DNA of 64,000 nt from DATCHW01 sp963806045 (GTDB lineage Bacteria; Bacteroidota; Ignavibacteria; Tepidaquicellales; Tepidaquicellaceae): contig CAWDWP010000007.1 of the NCBI GenBank assembly GCA_963806045.1, positions 62,001 to 126,000 on the forward strand. The letters are read 5' to 3'. Below, piece by piece: positions 1-9,402 of the stretch. How positions within the stretch are numbered: position 1 is the first letter of the stretch; each line of letters begins with the position of its first letter. Position numbers and translations under genes: made by a program. Under the pieces are notes generated by a model. That model did no database searches, was not told where the DNA came from, and worked only from the letters and a program-made list of their open reading frames with translations.

Positions 1-347
1 GAAAATTCTATTAATCTTGTAATTTTATCGTTTTCATCTTTCATATCTCTGACACTTTTTTTATAATCAAGAGAAATTCTTTCTATGAGTAAATGCCATA
101 AATATTCCTCAAGAAAATATCCATCCGAAGTGGAATGAAGTCTCGGTTTATTAAAAACTTTTTCTAAAATATCATCCTCTTCAAACCAGGTCCAGAGCAT
201 TGGAAAATCATCGATTTCAACTATCTTTCCGACATGAAATTTTTCTGCTCTTATTTCTGGTTTTGAATTTTTAAGAAAATTTATTACTTCGGATTTTCCG
301 GAGGCAGGCCTACCAAGTAAAATTAGTTTTTTAAATATATTTTGCAT
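1..347 (-). CDS. P-loop NTPase, 3' part lost at the window edge
   Basis: An open frame begins with ATG at 347 and runs off the left edge, giving 115 residues. Residues 12-19 read GRPASGKS, a Walker A loop just after a short hydrophobic strand (KKLILL), as in small nucleoside or adenylate kinase-like P-loop proteins. The rest is rich in acidic and aromatic residues (VEIDDFPMLWTWF, then SDGYFLEEYLWHLL) and I recognise no family in it. It is divergent from the kgd-like gene, with an A+T-rich 187-base spacer. The Walker A loop is directly visible; the exact role is unknown because the C-terminal half is missing. Confidence 0.7.
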   Translation of the reverse strand, partial: MQNIFKKLILLGRPASGKSEVINFLKNSKPEIRAEKFHVGKIVEIDDFPMLWTWFEEDDILEKVFNKPRLHSTSDGYFLEEYLWHLLIERISLDYKKSVRDMKDENDKITRLIEF

Positions 348-534
348 GATTTTAAGAATTTTAATTTATTGTGAATTAAAATATCTAAAAAAACAGAAAT
401 ATTATAATCAATTAGTTTTCTCATTTAAAATATTGTTAATAACGAATTTTTAAAGAAATTATTAATTTTTTAACCTTTAAATTTGTTATATATCCAGAGG
501 TTATAATATTAAAATTTAGTACTAAAATAATACT

Positions 535-3500
535 ATGAAATTAGAAGAATTAAATATTCAACAAAGAGAAAAATTATCAGAGTTCGGTGTTAATACCTGG
601 TTTGTATTGGATTTACTTCATCAATTTACAGATAATCCTGAAAGTGTATCCCGGGAATGGCAAAATTTTTTCAATTCCATCAATATTGAAGTAAAAAAGG
701 AAATTGCAAAAGCAGGCATAAGTGAGCCCGTAAATCGTGATTTTAAATACCCAACACTGACAAATAACGATGAGGCTACATTAATACGTGGTTCAGGAGC
801 AAGAATTATAGAAAATATGAATACCAGTCTCACAATTCCTGTCGCAACTTCTATGCGAACTGTTCCCGTAAGAATTCTTGAAGAAAATCGAAAGATAATA
901 AATAAGTATTCAGAAAAAAATCGCCATAAAAAAATATCGTACACTCACATCATTGGATGGGCAATTATTAAGGCAACAAAATTTATCCCTGTAATGAATG
1001 ATTCATTCAGTATAATTGATAATGAACCTTATGTGATTAAAAAAACTGACGTAAATATTGGTTTAGCAATAGATATTCAAAAGAAAGACGGTTCAAGATC
1101 TTTAATAGTACCAAATATTAAGAAGTCTCAGGAAATGAATTTCAAACAATACTTTGATGCTTATAATGATATTATTGAACGAGCAAAAATAAGTAAGATA
1201 GAAGTTGCCGATTTACAGGGTACCACAATATCATTAACTAATCCGGGGACTATTGGAACAGTCTCTTCTAACCCAAGACTAATGCTTGGGCAGGGGACAA
1301 TAATAGCTACGGGTGTAATTGATTATCCATCCGGTTTTCAAGCTGCCACTAAAGAAGTAATATCAAAATTAGGAATAAGTAAAGTTATGAATATCACGAG
1401 TACATATGATCACAGGATTATTCAGGGAGCAGAATCGGGGTTGTTTTTGAAAAAAATAAATGAACTACTAATCGGTGATGATCAGTTTTATGAAGAAATC
1501 TTTTCAGATTTAGAGATACCTACAAAGCCTATTTTATGGGAAGAAGATAAAAGTATTGATGAATTTGAAAGTATAAATAACATAGAGGAAATTGAAAAAC
1601 ATGCAAAAGTTATCCAAATGATAAATATGTACAGAGTTAGAGGACATTTACTTGCCAATCTGGATCCTCTGCATCCAAAAGCTCAATATCATCCTGAACT
1701 TGATCCTTCTAATTATGGGTTTACGGTATGGGATTTTGACAGGCAATTTATTACGGATGGATTAGGCGGGGTAAGATCTGCGAAACTCAGAGATATACTG
1801 GATATACTACATAAAACCTATTGCGAAAATATAGGAGTTGAGTTCAGACACATTCAGGACCCCGAGGAAAAGCATTGGATTCAGGAAAATATGGAATCAA
1901 TTCAGAATAGTCCTTTGTTTAATAGCAGAGTGAAAAAACATATACTCTATAAATTGATGCAGGCAGAAAGTTTTGAAAAATTCATTGATAAAAAATATTT
2001 AGGTCATAAGAGATTTTCTCTCGAAGGATCAGAAACCATAATCCCTTTACTCGATTATTTGATGCAGGAAGCTTCAGAAGAAGATGTTAATGAAATTATT
2101 ATTGGAATGTCTCATCGGGGAAGGCTTAATGTACTTGCCAATATAATCGGGAAACCTATGCATATAATATTTTCAGAATTCGAAGAATTTATTGATCCCA
2201 ATACGACTCAGGGCTCCGGTGATGTTAAATATCATTTAGGAGCTTCAGGAGAATATACATCAATTAATGGTAAAAAAATAAAAGTCTCAATAGCTTCAAA
2301 TCCATCCCACCTCGAATTCGTTAACCCGGTCGTTGAAGGAATAGTACGAGCAAAACAGAAAAGAATTAATGATACCGAGAAAAATAAAGTAATACCTGTT
2401 CTTTTACATGGAGATGCTGCTTTCGCAGGTGAAGGAATAGTTGCCGAAACATTAAACTTATCCCAACTACATGGCTATAGCACAGGAGGGACGATTCATA
2501 TAATAGTTAATAATCAAATAGGTTTTACCACTCCGCCCGCTGATGCAAGGTCTTCGGTTTACGCCTCAGATGTTGTAAAAATGGTACAGGCTCCTATATT
2601 CCATGTCAATGGAGACGATCCTGAAGCTACAATCTGGATAACAAAACTGGCATATGAATATAGAATGAAATTTAAAAAAGATGTAGTTATTGATGTATTC
2701 GGATATCGCAGATTGGGTCATAATGAAACTGATGAGCCGGGATTTACGCAACCACTGCTTTACAAAACAATTAAAGAACATTTATCAGTTAAGAGTCTTT
2801 ATGAAAAGAAATTGATTGATGAAAAATCTGTAAAACAGGATGAGTTAAAGGAGATGGAAGAAAAAGTAGTAAGTCTGATGAACGAAGATTTTACAAAAAT
2901 TCACGATTCACATTATGAATTTTCTGATATACCTCTGGCAGTCTCACCGGAAAACCTGATTCGTCCCGATTCAAACGAGAAAACAAATATAAATGAAGAA
3001 ACTATTTCTATGATTGTGAAAGGAATAACACAGTTCCCGAACGATTTTAATCTTCACCCAAAACTGAAGAAGTTTATGGATTATAGAAAAAGTATATTGG
3101 ATAAAAAAACTTTGATTGATTGGTCGTTAGCAGAAGTTCTTGCTTTTGGCTCAATTCTGTTAGAAAATAATCCGGTTAGATTGAGCGGACAGGATAGTGC
3201 CAGAGGAACATTCTCTCAGCGGCATATGGTGCTAACAGATTCCTTCACCGGTAAAGAGATCATACCATTAAATTCAATAAAAGAAGGACAGGCAGTGATA
3301 GAACCATTGGACAGTTTATTGTCAGAAGCAGCCGTATTGGGATTTGAATTTGGTTATAGTGTTTCCGATCCTTTAACGCTTGTTTTATGGGAAGCTCAGT
3401 TTGGCGATTTTGCAAATGCTGCTCAGGTTATAATTGATAACTTTATCTCAAGTTCAAATAAAAAATGGAAATTACCGAGCAATCTTGTATTACTATTACC

Positions 3501-4137
3501 TCATGGGCAAGAAGGTCAGGGACCTGAACACTCAAGTGCAAGGATAGAGAGATTCCTGGCTTTATGTGCAGATAATAATATGACGGTTGCTTATTTGTCC
3601 ACGCCTTCACAATATTTTCATTTGCTAAGAAGACAGTCGAAGCAAAAAGAAAGAAAACCTCTCATAATATTTACTCCGAAAAGTTTGTTAAGACATCCTG
3701 ATGCAAAGTCTGCTTATTCTGAATTTACGACCGGAAATTTTAAAACTATAATTGATGATGAAATAAATAAGAAAGATGTTAGAAATTTGATATTGACAAG
3801 CGGCAAAGTATATTATGATTTAAATAAGTATAGAATCGAAAATAAAATTGACAATTTTGCAATTATTAGAATTGAACAATTATATCCGGTAGACTATGAA
3901 ACACTTAAATCAATAATTAGAAATTATAAGAATTTGAAGAATATTGTATGGGTACAAGAAGAACCTGAAAACATGGGTGCCCTGAAATACATTTATTTAA
4001 AACTAAATGAGTTATATCATGGTGAATACAACATTTCCATTATAAGTAGAAAAGAAAGTCCAAGTACCGCCCCGGGTTCCTATAGCAACTATTTAAAGTC
4101 GCAGCAGGAGTTAATTGAGAACTCTTTTAAATCTTGA
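535..4137 (+). CDS. kgd: Multifunctional 2-oxoglutarate dehydrogenase, E2-E1 fusion (Kgd type)
   Basis: A 1200-residue thiamine-diphosphate enzyme that decarboxylates 2-oxoglutarate in the TCA cycle. Domains in order: a short E1 N-terminal helix (about 15-50, ending DNPESVSREW); an acyltransferase (E2) catalytic domain (about 95-315) with the active-site motif DHRIIQGAESG at 292-302 (His293); and the full E1 part (about 350-1200) with the ThDP/Mg motif GDAAF at 626-630 and NNQ at 659-661. No lipoyl domain precedes the E2 part. This is the actinobacterial Kgd architecture, which also occurs in some FCB bacteria; in that family a lipoyl domain has to come from another protein. No sucB or lpd lies next to it; sucC is 31 kb away. 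The gene is intact, so the fusion is not an artefact of the frameshifts seen elsewhere. No clear Shine-Dalgarno site precedes the ATG. Confidence 0.95.
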   Translation: MKLEELNIQQREKLSEFGVNTWFVLDLLHQFTDNPESVSREWQNFFNSINIEVKKEIAKAGISEPVNRDFKYPTLTNNDEATLIRGSGARIIENMNTSLTIPVATSMRTVPVRILEENRKIINKYSEKNRHKKISYTHIIGWAIIKATKFIPVMNDSFSIIDNEPYVIKKTDVNIGLAIDIQKKDGSRSLIVPNIKKSQEMNFKQYFDAYNDIIERAKISKIEVADLQGTTISLTNPGTIGTVSSNPRLMLGQGTIIATGVIDYPSGFQAATKEVISKLGISKVMNITSTYDHRIIQGAESGLFLKKINELLIGDDQFYEEIFSDLEIPTKPILWEEDKSIDEFESINNIEEIEKHAKVIQMINMYRVRGHLLANLDPLHPKAQYHPELDPSNYGFTVWDFDRQFITDGLGGVRSAKLRDILDILHKTYCENIGVEFRHIQDPEEKHWIQENMESIQNSPLFNSRVKKHILYKLMQAESFEKFIDKKYLGHKRFSLEGSETIIPLLDYLMQEASEEDVNEIIIGMSHRGRLNVLANIIGKPMHIIFSEFEEFIDPNTTQGSGDVKYHLGASGEYTSINGKKIKVSIASNPSHLEFVNPVVEGIVRAKQKRINDTEKNKVIPVLLHGDAAFAGEGIVAETLNLSQLHGYSTGGTIHIIVNNQIGFTTPPADARSSVYASDVVKMVQAPIFHVNGDDPEATIWITKLAYEYRMKFKKDVVIDVFGYRRLGHNETDEPGFTQPLLYKTIKEHLSVKSLYEKKLIDEKSVKQDELKEMEEKVVSLMNEDFTKIHDSHYEFSDIPLAVSPENLIRPDSNEKTNINEETISMIVKGITQFPNDFNLHPKLKKFMDYRKSILDKKTLIDWSLAEVLAFGSILLENNPVRLSGQDSARGTFSQRHMVLTDSFTGKEIIPLNSIKEGQAVIEPLDSLLSEAAVLGFEFGYSVSDPLTLVLWEAQFGDFANAAQVIIDNFISSSNKKWKLPSNLVLLLPHGQEGQGPEHSSARIERFLALCADNNMTVAYLSTPSQYFHLLRRQSKQKERKPLIIFTPKSLLRHPDAKSAYSEFTTGNFKTIIDDEINKKDVRNLILTSGKVYYDLNKYRIENKIDNFAIIRIEQLYPVDYETLKSIIRNYKNLKNIVWVQEEPENMGALKYIYLKLNELYHGEYNISIISRKESPSTAPGSYSNYLKSQQELIENSFKS

Positions 4138-4189
4138 ATTAAACTAATAGGAAGTTGTCACTAATGACTATATAAATATACTAATTATA

Positions 4190-5377
4190 TTAGCTAGGCT
4201 TGAGTATATTCTCCGTGTTTTTCAAAAAAGAACTTAATTTTTCTGTTGCAATTTCAATACTATCGGTATTTAAAATCAATATCGGCTGTTTACCTTTGTC
4301 TTTATATTTTTTGTCATAAAAATCGATTAACATTGTTTCTATAAATCTTTTAGTATTTCCTTTTCGCAATTCAATTATTAGATAATCATAAATTTTATTA
4401 CTTAATTCCTTGCGGAAGTATCGTTCCTTAAGTTTAAAGATCCTAATAATTTCAATAATACCTTTATCATTTTTCCCAAAGTAATATTGATATATTCTCT
4501 GCACTCTATTATCAAGACTGCATTCGATCTTGATACAATTAGCCGAAACCATTTCTTCATATAAATTCAATGGGATTAGAAAATTACCGATTTTCTTACT
4601 TTCGCTTTCTACCAAAAAATATTTTGGTTGCCCGAATTTATTTATTCCATTAATTATTGAAGTATATATGTTATTTTCAAATGCACTTTGATTAGTAACT
4701 GGTGCAATATTCGAGATTTTATAAGGAATAAATCCAAACAATGATGAGAAATGTTTAGCACAATCTTCTAAATCTATTACCGGAAAATTGTTATTGACAG
4801 AGTTCAATAGTTCGGTTTTTCCACTTCCTGTAAGCCCGGTTAACTCGATCAACTGATGAGGAAATTTCTCTTGATTAAAATAATCGAAAACAGTTTTTCT
4901 GAATGATTTAAATCCACCTTTAACCAAAACAGGTGAAAAACCACAATCATAAACCATTTTTGCCAAATACTTGCTTCTTCCTCCTCCTCTCCAACAATAA
5001 ATTATTATTTGCTTTTCTGATGCAAGATTATCCGTAAGAAACCTCTTAAGAGATTTAATTTTCGGATTTGCATATTCCAATGCTAAGTACAATGCGGCTT
5101 TTTTAGAATATTTTTTATAAATTAATCCTACATTATGCCTTTCAAGATCGGATAATACAGGAAAATTTAATGCATTAAATATGTGGGATTCGGTATATTC
5201 TTTTTCCGACCTTGAATCGATTAACAAGATATTGTTTTGTTCAATAAAAAGATTTAATAAATCATTAAAATTAATATATTTTAATTCATATTTATCTAGG
5301 ATATTACTGAGGAGGGGAATAAAACTTACATCTATTGTCCTCGCATATTCGAATAATTTCTTATCATTATTAATCAT
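4190..5377 (-). CDS. mnmH: tRNA 2-selenouridine synthase (MnmH/SelU)
   Basis: This 395-residue protein converts 2-thiouridine at the wobble position of certain tRNAs to 2-selenouridine, via a geranylated intermediate, using selenophosphate. Residues about 38-165 are a rhodanese domain with the active-site Cys128 in YCWRGGGRS; a P-loop domain follows with GLTGSGKT at 181-188. Both halves of the family's signature are complete. The active Cys lies about 30 residues later than in the E. coli enzyme, so this protein has a longer N-terminus. It follows selD by 8 bases on the same strand, which fits a two-gene selenium operon: SelD makes the selenophosphate that MnmH uses. The spacer to the convergent kgd gene is 52 bases with no strong hairpin. 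Confidence 0.93.
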   Translation of the reverse strand: MINNDKKLFEYARTIDVSFIPLLSNILDKYELKYINFNDLLNLFIEQNNILLIDSRSEKEYTESHIFNALNFPVLSDLERHNVGLIYKKYSKKAALYLALEYANPKIKSLKRFLTDNLASEKQIIIYCWRGGGRSKYLAKMVYDCGFSPVLVKGGFKSFRKTVFDYFNQEKFPHQLIELTGLTGSGKTELLNSVNNNFPVIDLEDCAKHFSSLFGFIPYKISNIAPVTNQSAFENNIYTSIINGINKFGQPKYFLVESESKKIGNFLIPLNLYEEMVSANCIKIECSLDNRVQRIYQYYFGKNDKGIIEIIRIFKLKERYFRKELSNKIYDYLIIELRKGNTKRFIETMLIDFYDKKYKDKGKQPILILNTDSIEIATEKLSSFLKNTENILKPS

Positions 5378-5385
5378 AGAACAAT

Positions 5386-6444
5386 TTAGCTCTCGAAATT
5401 GAATATTAGACTTCCATATTTAAATTCTTCATCAGGATTTTGAACTTCGCCTACGATTCTGGACATTTCTTCACCTGTTGAATGTAACTCTCTCAATAAT
5501 TTTTCTGCATTTTGTTCCGGAACAGAAATGAGTAAACCTCCTGAAGTTTGAGGATCATACAGTATATGTTCAGTTATCTTATCCACATTACCTTTATTGA
5601 TTACATATTCTTGAGTGTAGAATCGATTAGATTTGTCACCGCGTGTTAGCATATTATTTTGAATTGCTTCTGTAACCCCTTTCAAAACAGGTAATGAACT
5701 GGCATTAAATTTAAATACCTTTCTGGATGCTAAAGCCATTTGCATTGAATGTCCGGCTAAACCGAATCCTGTGACATCTGTACAGGAATTTGCTTTATAC
5801 TTTATCATCAGTTCAGAAGCATTTTTATTTAGTTTCATCATTGAACTTATTAGAGAGTTATATATATCATTTTCAAGTTGGTTATATTTAATACAATTGT
5901 TTAAAAATCCTGTTCCAAGACCTTTCGTTAATATTAAAATATCTCCAACTTTTGATGTATTATTACCGATGATATATTTGGGGTTGATAGTTCCCGTAAC
6001 TGACAGACCATATACAATACTCGGAATATCAATGGAGTGACCTCCTATAATTATACAACCTGCTTCATTTGCTTTTTCAAGTCCCCCTCTGAATATATCT
6101 TTTAGAATTTTAATATCCTCTGTTTGAGGATATGCAACTATGTTCAAAGCATTTATGGGAACACCACCCATTGCATATACATCGCTTAGAGAATTTGCAG
6201 CGGCAATTTTTCCAAATACGTAAGGATCATCCACAACGGGTGTAAAAAAATCTGTAGTGTGAATTAATGCCAGTTTATCATTAATTTGGTAAACCCCTGC
6301 ATCATCTTTCCCCTCGAATCCAACCAGTACGTTCTCATTAGTTTTCCAATCAAGTCCGCTCAAAGCCTCACTCAAAATATTGGGAAATAATTTAGCTGCA
6401 CATCCTGCAGATTTCACCATTTGTGTTAATCGTATATTTTCCAT
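5386..6444 (-). CDS. selD: Selenide, water dikinase (selenophosphate synthetase)
   Basis: SelD makes selenophosphate from selenide and ATP. The 352-residue protein begins RLTQMVKSAGCAAK, where Cys15 and Lys18 match the catalytic Cys and Lys of E. coli SelD. The E. coli GCGC pair is GCA here, so only the first Cys is kept, as in many SelD proteins. The AIRS-type ATP-binding fold follows, with acidic metal-binding motifs (GKDDAGVY, IHTTDFFTPVVDDP) and the C-terminal domain with GDKSNRF and DPQTSGGLL. It is a Cys form: no in-frame TGA is used. mnmH follows 8 bases downstream. The window has no selA, selB or tRNA-Sec, so its visible use is tRNA selenouridine. Confidence 0.96.
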   Translation of the reverse strand: MENIRLTQMVKSAGCAAKLFPNILSEALSGLDWKTNENVLVGFEGKDDAGVYQINDKLALIHTTDFFTPVVDDPYVFGKIAAANSLSDVYAMGGVPINALNIVAYPQTEDIKILKDIFRGGLEKANEAGCIIIGGHSIDIPSIVYGLSVTGTINPKYIIGNNTSKVGDILILTKGLGTGFLNNCIKYNQLENDIYNSLISSMMKLNKNASELMIKYKANSCTDVTGFGLAGHSMQMALASRKVFKFNASSLPVLKGVTEAIQNNMLTRGDKSNRFYTQEYVINKGNVDKITEHILYDPQTSGGLLISVPEQNAEKLLRELHSTGEEMSRIVGEVQNPDEEFKYGSLIFNFES

Positions 6445-6668
6445 TTATAATAACAATTTCTTAATTTTCTATCGAATGATTATTGAATAAACATTATATT
6501 ATAAAATAGTAATAAATGAATCAAAGTGTAATTTAATTTGATTTGAAAAGTTGATTGAGATGAATTATTTTTATCCAGATAAATTAATAATAAAGATTCA
6601 AAATATATTTGCAAATATAATTAAACTTTTTAAAAATTATGGAAAGTTCAGTGTTGCATTCAGGAGAA

Positions 6669-7832
6669 ATGAAAAAATATAAATATCTGATTCTGGCCGT
6701 TTTAATTCTGACATTGATAACCGGATTTATTTTGGGTAAAGTTTTATTCCCGAATATTTTTAACAAAAATCATATTAACTTCAGTCAAACACCTGCAGGG
6801 AAAATTGATGAAACCCAAAAAATTAATTCGGACAGGCAGACGGCAATTACAAGAGCCATTGATAAGGTATCACCCTCAGTTGTAGGAATCAATGTTGAAG
6901 AAGTAAGGGAAATTCAGGATCCATTTTCAAATGACCCTTTCTTTCAGCAGTTTTTTGGAAATGTAGAACCTCAAAAACAGGTAGTCAGGGGATTGGGTTC
7001 TGGCTATATAATATCGGATGATGGTTATATTCTTACGAATGACCATGTCGCAGGTAATGCTACCAAAATTTCGGTTACACTGACGACCGGTGAAACTGTA
7101 GATGCAAAGCTAATAGGTTCAGATCCAAATTCAGATGTTGCACTCATTAAAATTGATAAAAATAATCTCCCTTTCATAAACTTTGGAAATTCCGATAATA
7201 TTATTATTGGTGAGTGGGTAATCGCACTCGGTAATCCGTTCGGCTTATTTGAAATAAATGATAAACCAACTGTCACTGTAGGTGTTGTTAGTGCTGCAAA
7301 GATGAAAGTAGTAGCTGATGGCAAACGAGTTTATAAAGATATGATTCAAACAGATGCCTCAATCAATTCGGGAAATTCGGGAGGTCCTCTTGTAGATGTG
7401 GAAGGAAATGTTATCGGAATGAACACTATAATTTTTACAGGTAGTCAGTATAGTTCAGGTAGTATTGGTGTCGGATTCTCCATTTCAATAAATAGAGTAA
7501 AGAAAATCATGGAGGAAATTAAGCAAAATGGTAAAATCGAAAGAAATTTTAATCCCGGATTCAAAATTCAGGCAATTGATGACAGGCTTGCAAAATACTA
7601 TAACCTTAGTGTCAAACAAGGTGTAATAATTATTCAGGTATTAAAAGGAGGGAATGCAGATAAAGCAGGATTACAGCCTGAAGATATCATTCTTGAAGCA
7701 AATGGAGAAAAAATCAGAAATGAACAAGATTTGATATTAATTATTAATGACTTACGTACTGGTGATGTGGTAAAATTAAAGATATTAAGAAATAATTCCG
7801 AAAAAGATATTGAGTTAAAGTTATCTGCTTAA
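6669..7832 (+). CDS. degP: HtrA/DegP-type periplasmic serine protease
   Basis: An envelope stress protease and chaperone of 387 residues. After MKKYKY there is a hydrophobic anchor or signal segment (about residues 7-27). The trypsin-like domain carries the catalytic triad His126 (TNDHVAG), Asp156 (NSDVALI) and Ser237 (INSGNSGGP). One PDZ domain follows (about 285-387; KGGNADKAGLQPEDIIL). A single PDZ makes it DegS/HtrA-like rather than the two-PDZ form of E. coli DegP. I chose ATG 6669 because AGGAG lies just upstream and the basic N-region then directly precedes the hydrophobic stretch; an in-frame ATG at 6639 would add ten residues with no conserved feature. It is divergent from selD and convergent with the bactofilin gene. 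Confidence 0.93.
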   Translation: MKKYKYLILAVLILTLITGFILGKVLFPNIFNKNHINFSQTPAGKIDETQKINSDRQTAITRAIDKVSPSVVGINVEEVREIQDPFSNDPFFQQFFGNVEPQKQVVRGLGSGYIISDDGYILTNDHVAGNATKISVTLTTGETVDAKLIGSDPNSDVALIKIDKNNLPFINFGNSDNIIIGEWVIALGNPFGLFEINDKPTVTVGVVSAAKMKVVADGKRVYKDMIQTDASINSGNSGGPLVDVEGNVIGMNTIIFTGSQYSSGSIGVGFSISINRVKKIMEEIKQNGKIERNFNPGFKIQAIDDRLAKYYNLSVKQGVIIIQVLKGGNADKAGLQPEDIILEANGEKIRNEQDLILIINDLRTGDVVKLKILRNNSEKDIELKLSA

Positions 7833-7845
7833 GGGAAATTATTAA

Positions 7846-7879
7846 GGACTTCTAAAATCCTTATAAATTTTAGAAGTCC
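7846..7879. terminator. Bidirectional hairpin between convergent genes
   Basis: A perfect 13-base inverted repeat (arms 7846-7858 and 7867-7879, 8-base loop) lies between the end of the protease gene and the end of the bactofilin gene. Neither side has a long T tract, so it may slow or stop transcription from both directions rather than being a classical intrinsic terminator. Confidence 0.6.
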
Positions 7880-7890
7880 ATAAAAACCTT

Positions 7891-8311
7891 TTAATTATTA
7901 GGTACTTCAAAAGCAGAATTTTCTTGTTGCGTATTTTCATTGATTTTGCAGGTTCCATTAAATACTGCTCCGTAATCAATCACAACATAATCAACAAATA
8001 CATCACCGGTTAATATCCCTCCTTTTTTGATCTCCACATTTATGAGCTCTTATATTACCTTTCACATTTCCTTCGATTATAACTTCGACAGAACTAATGT
8101 CTCCATTAATAATTCCTTTTTGCCCGATAACTAATCCGCTTTCGCCACTTAAATTCCCGGTTACAACCCCATCAATTTTAGTGTATTCAGGAGAATATAA
8201 ATTACCATCGAATTTACAACCTTCGCTCAACAGTGTTTTAATTTGTGAGCTTTTTTCAGTTTTCATCGAATAAGAAGAAGGTTGAGAATCTTTTGCTTTT
8301 TGACCAAACAT
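7891..8311 (-). CDS. Bactofilin, one frameshift
   Basis: Bactofilins are beta-helical cytoskeletal polymers that help place envelope and cell-shape machinery. The N-terminal part (from ATG 8311) has a short disordered leader, then the hydrophobic/glycine repeat typical of the family (VTGNLSGESGLVIGQKG, GDISSVEVIIEGNVKGNI). The frame is lost near 8035-8043: in the first frame it ends after GNIRAHK with unrelated residues, while the next frame continues VEIKKGGILTGDVFVDYVV and ends in VPNN at TAA 7891-7893. One extra base explains it. The restored protein is about 139 residues, normal for the family. I judge this to be a sequence error. The gene stands alone on its strand and has no M23 peptidase partner beside it. 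Confidence 0.88.
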
Positions 8312-8409
8312 CTTTTTTAATTTAAATTAACAAAAAATACCTTTAGATTTACTTAAGTAATAATTACGTAAATATATTTAATTAAAACCAATTAATACAT
8401 TCTTATTTT

Positions 8410-9402
8410 ATGTCAGAATTGATTTTACAAACATTCGACGTTAAAAAGTATTTTCCCTTAAAAAAAGGGCTATTTTCAAAAAACAAAGGTATTTTAAAAG
8501 CTATTGATGGTGTTAGCATTAAAATACCGAAGGGAAAAACTTTGGGCTTGGTAGGAGAATCAGGATGTGGAAAAAGCACTTTAGCCCGGATTTTACTCAT
8601 GCTGATAAAACCTACTGAAGGAAAAGTTTATTTCAAAGATTCTGATATTACAAAAATTAAAGGAGAAAATTTAAAATTATTAAGGAAAAAAATGCAAATA
8701 ATATTTCAGGATCCTTATTCTTCTTTAAATCCCAAATTGACAGTAAATAATATGCTCTCCGAAATTATCAATTATCATAAAATTGCCGAAGGGAAAAATG
8801 TTGAATTAAAAATTATAGAATTATTAGATAAAGTTGGATTAAGAAAAAATGATGCCAGGAAATATCCGCATGAATTTTCAGGCGGACAAAGACAACGAAT
8901 ATGTATTGCAAGAGCACTATCTTTGGAACCTGAATTTATTATTTGTGATGAACCTCTTTCCGCTCTTGACTTATCAGTTCAGGCCCAAATAATAAATTTA
9001 TTAATTGATTTACAGAAGGATTTGGGATTGACATATTTGTTCATATCTCATGATTTATCAGTCGTAAAACATATATGTGATAATATTTGTATAATGTATC
9101 TCGGAAAAATTGTAGAAGAGGCAGTGAGCGAAGAAATATTTCTCCGACCCAAGCATCCTTACACAGAAGCTCTTTTGGCATCAGTTCTGGATCCGTTTCG
9201 AAAAAGAAGTAATAAAAATGAATATTTGAAAGATATTTATCTCCCTGCTATTAACTTAAATTCGGGATGTAATTTTGAACCAAGATGTATTAAAGCTTTT
9301 TCAGACTGCGGTAAAATTATCCCCGAACTTCAATCAGATGGTGATCATAAAGTCAGTTGTTTATTGTATAAAAAGAAGTCTATTAAATATGAAAGTAGAT
9401 AA
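8410..9402 (+). CDS. Peptide ABC transporter ATP-binding protein (OppF/DppF family)
   Basis: The 330-residue ATPase of an oligopeptide or dipeptide importer. It has Walker A GESGCGKST at 49-57, the Q-loop (IIFQDPYSSLNP), the signature FSGGQRQR, Walker B (FIICDEPLSALD) and the H-loop (FISHDLS). The C-terminal oligopeptide-transporter domain is present, with HPYTEALLASV and the CNFEPRC...DC cysteine cluster. Two permease genes of the same type lie 12 kb away (21363-23355) and may be its partners, but no OppD-like second ATPase or binding protein is in the window. The TonB receptor start overlaps its end by 14 bases. Confidence 0.92.
   Translation: MSELILQTFDVKKYFPLKKGLFSKNKGILKAIDGVSIKIPKGKTLGLVGESGCGKSTLARILLMLIKPTEGKVYFKDSDITKIKGENLKLLRKKMQIIFQDPYSSLNPKLTVNNMLSEIINYHKIAEGKNVELKIIELLDKVGLRKNDARKYPHEFSGGQRQRICIARALSLEPEFIICDEPLSALDLSVQAQIINLLIDLQKDLGLTYLFISHDLSVVKHICDNICIMYLGKIVEEAVSEEIFLRPKHPYTEALLASVLDPFRKRSNKNEYLKDIYLPAINLNSGCNFEPRCIKAFSDCGKIIPELQSDGDHKVSCLLYKKKSIKYESR

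Noticed and set aside
478..485. TAAATTTG before kgd as a Bacteroidota -7 box
   Set aside because: It matches TAnnTTTG but no TTG lies at the right distance upstream, and such matches are frequent in A+T-rich DNA.
6604..6618. TATATTTG and the palindrome ATATTTGCAAATAT before the HtrA gene as promoter and operator
   Set aside because: No -33 element at the right spacing, and short A+T palindromes are common by chance here.
9275..9388. An in-frame extension of the TonB receptor start inside the ABC ATPase gene
   Set aside because: The residues before ATG 9389 are out-of-frame ATPase coding sequence; the signal peptide begins properly at 9389.
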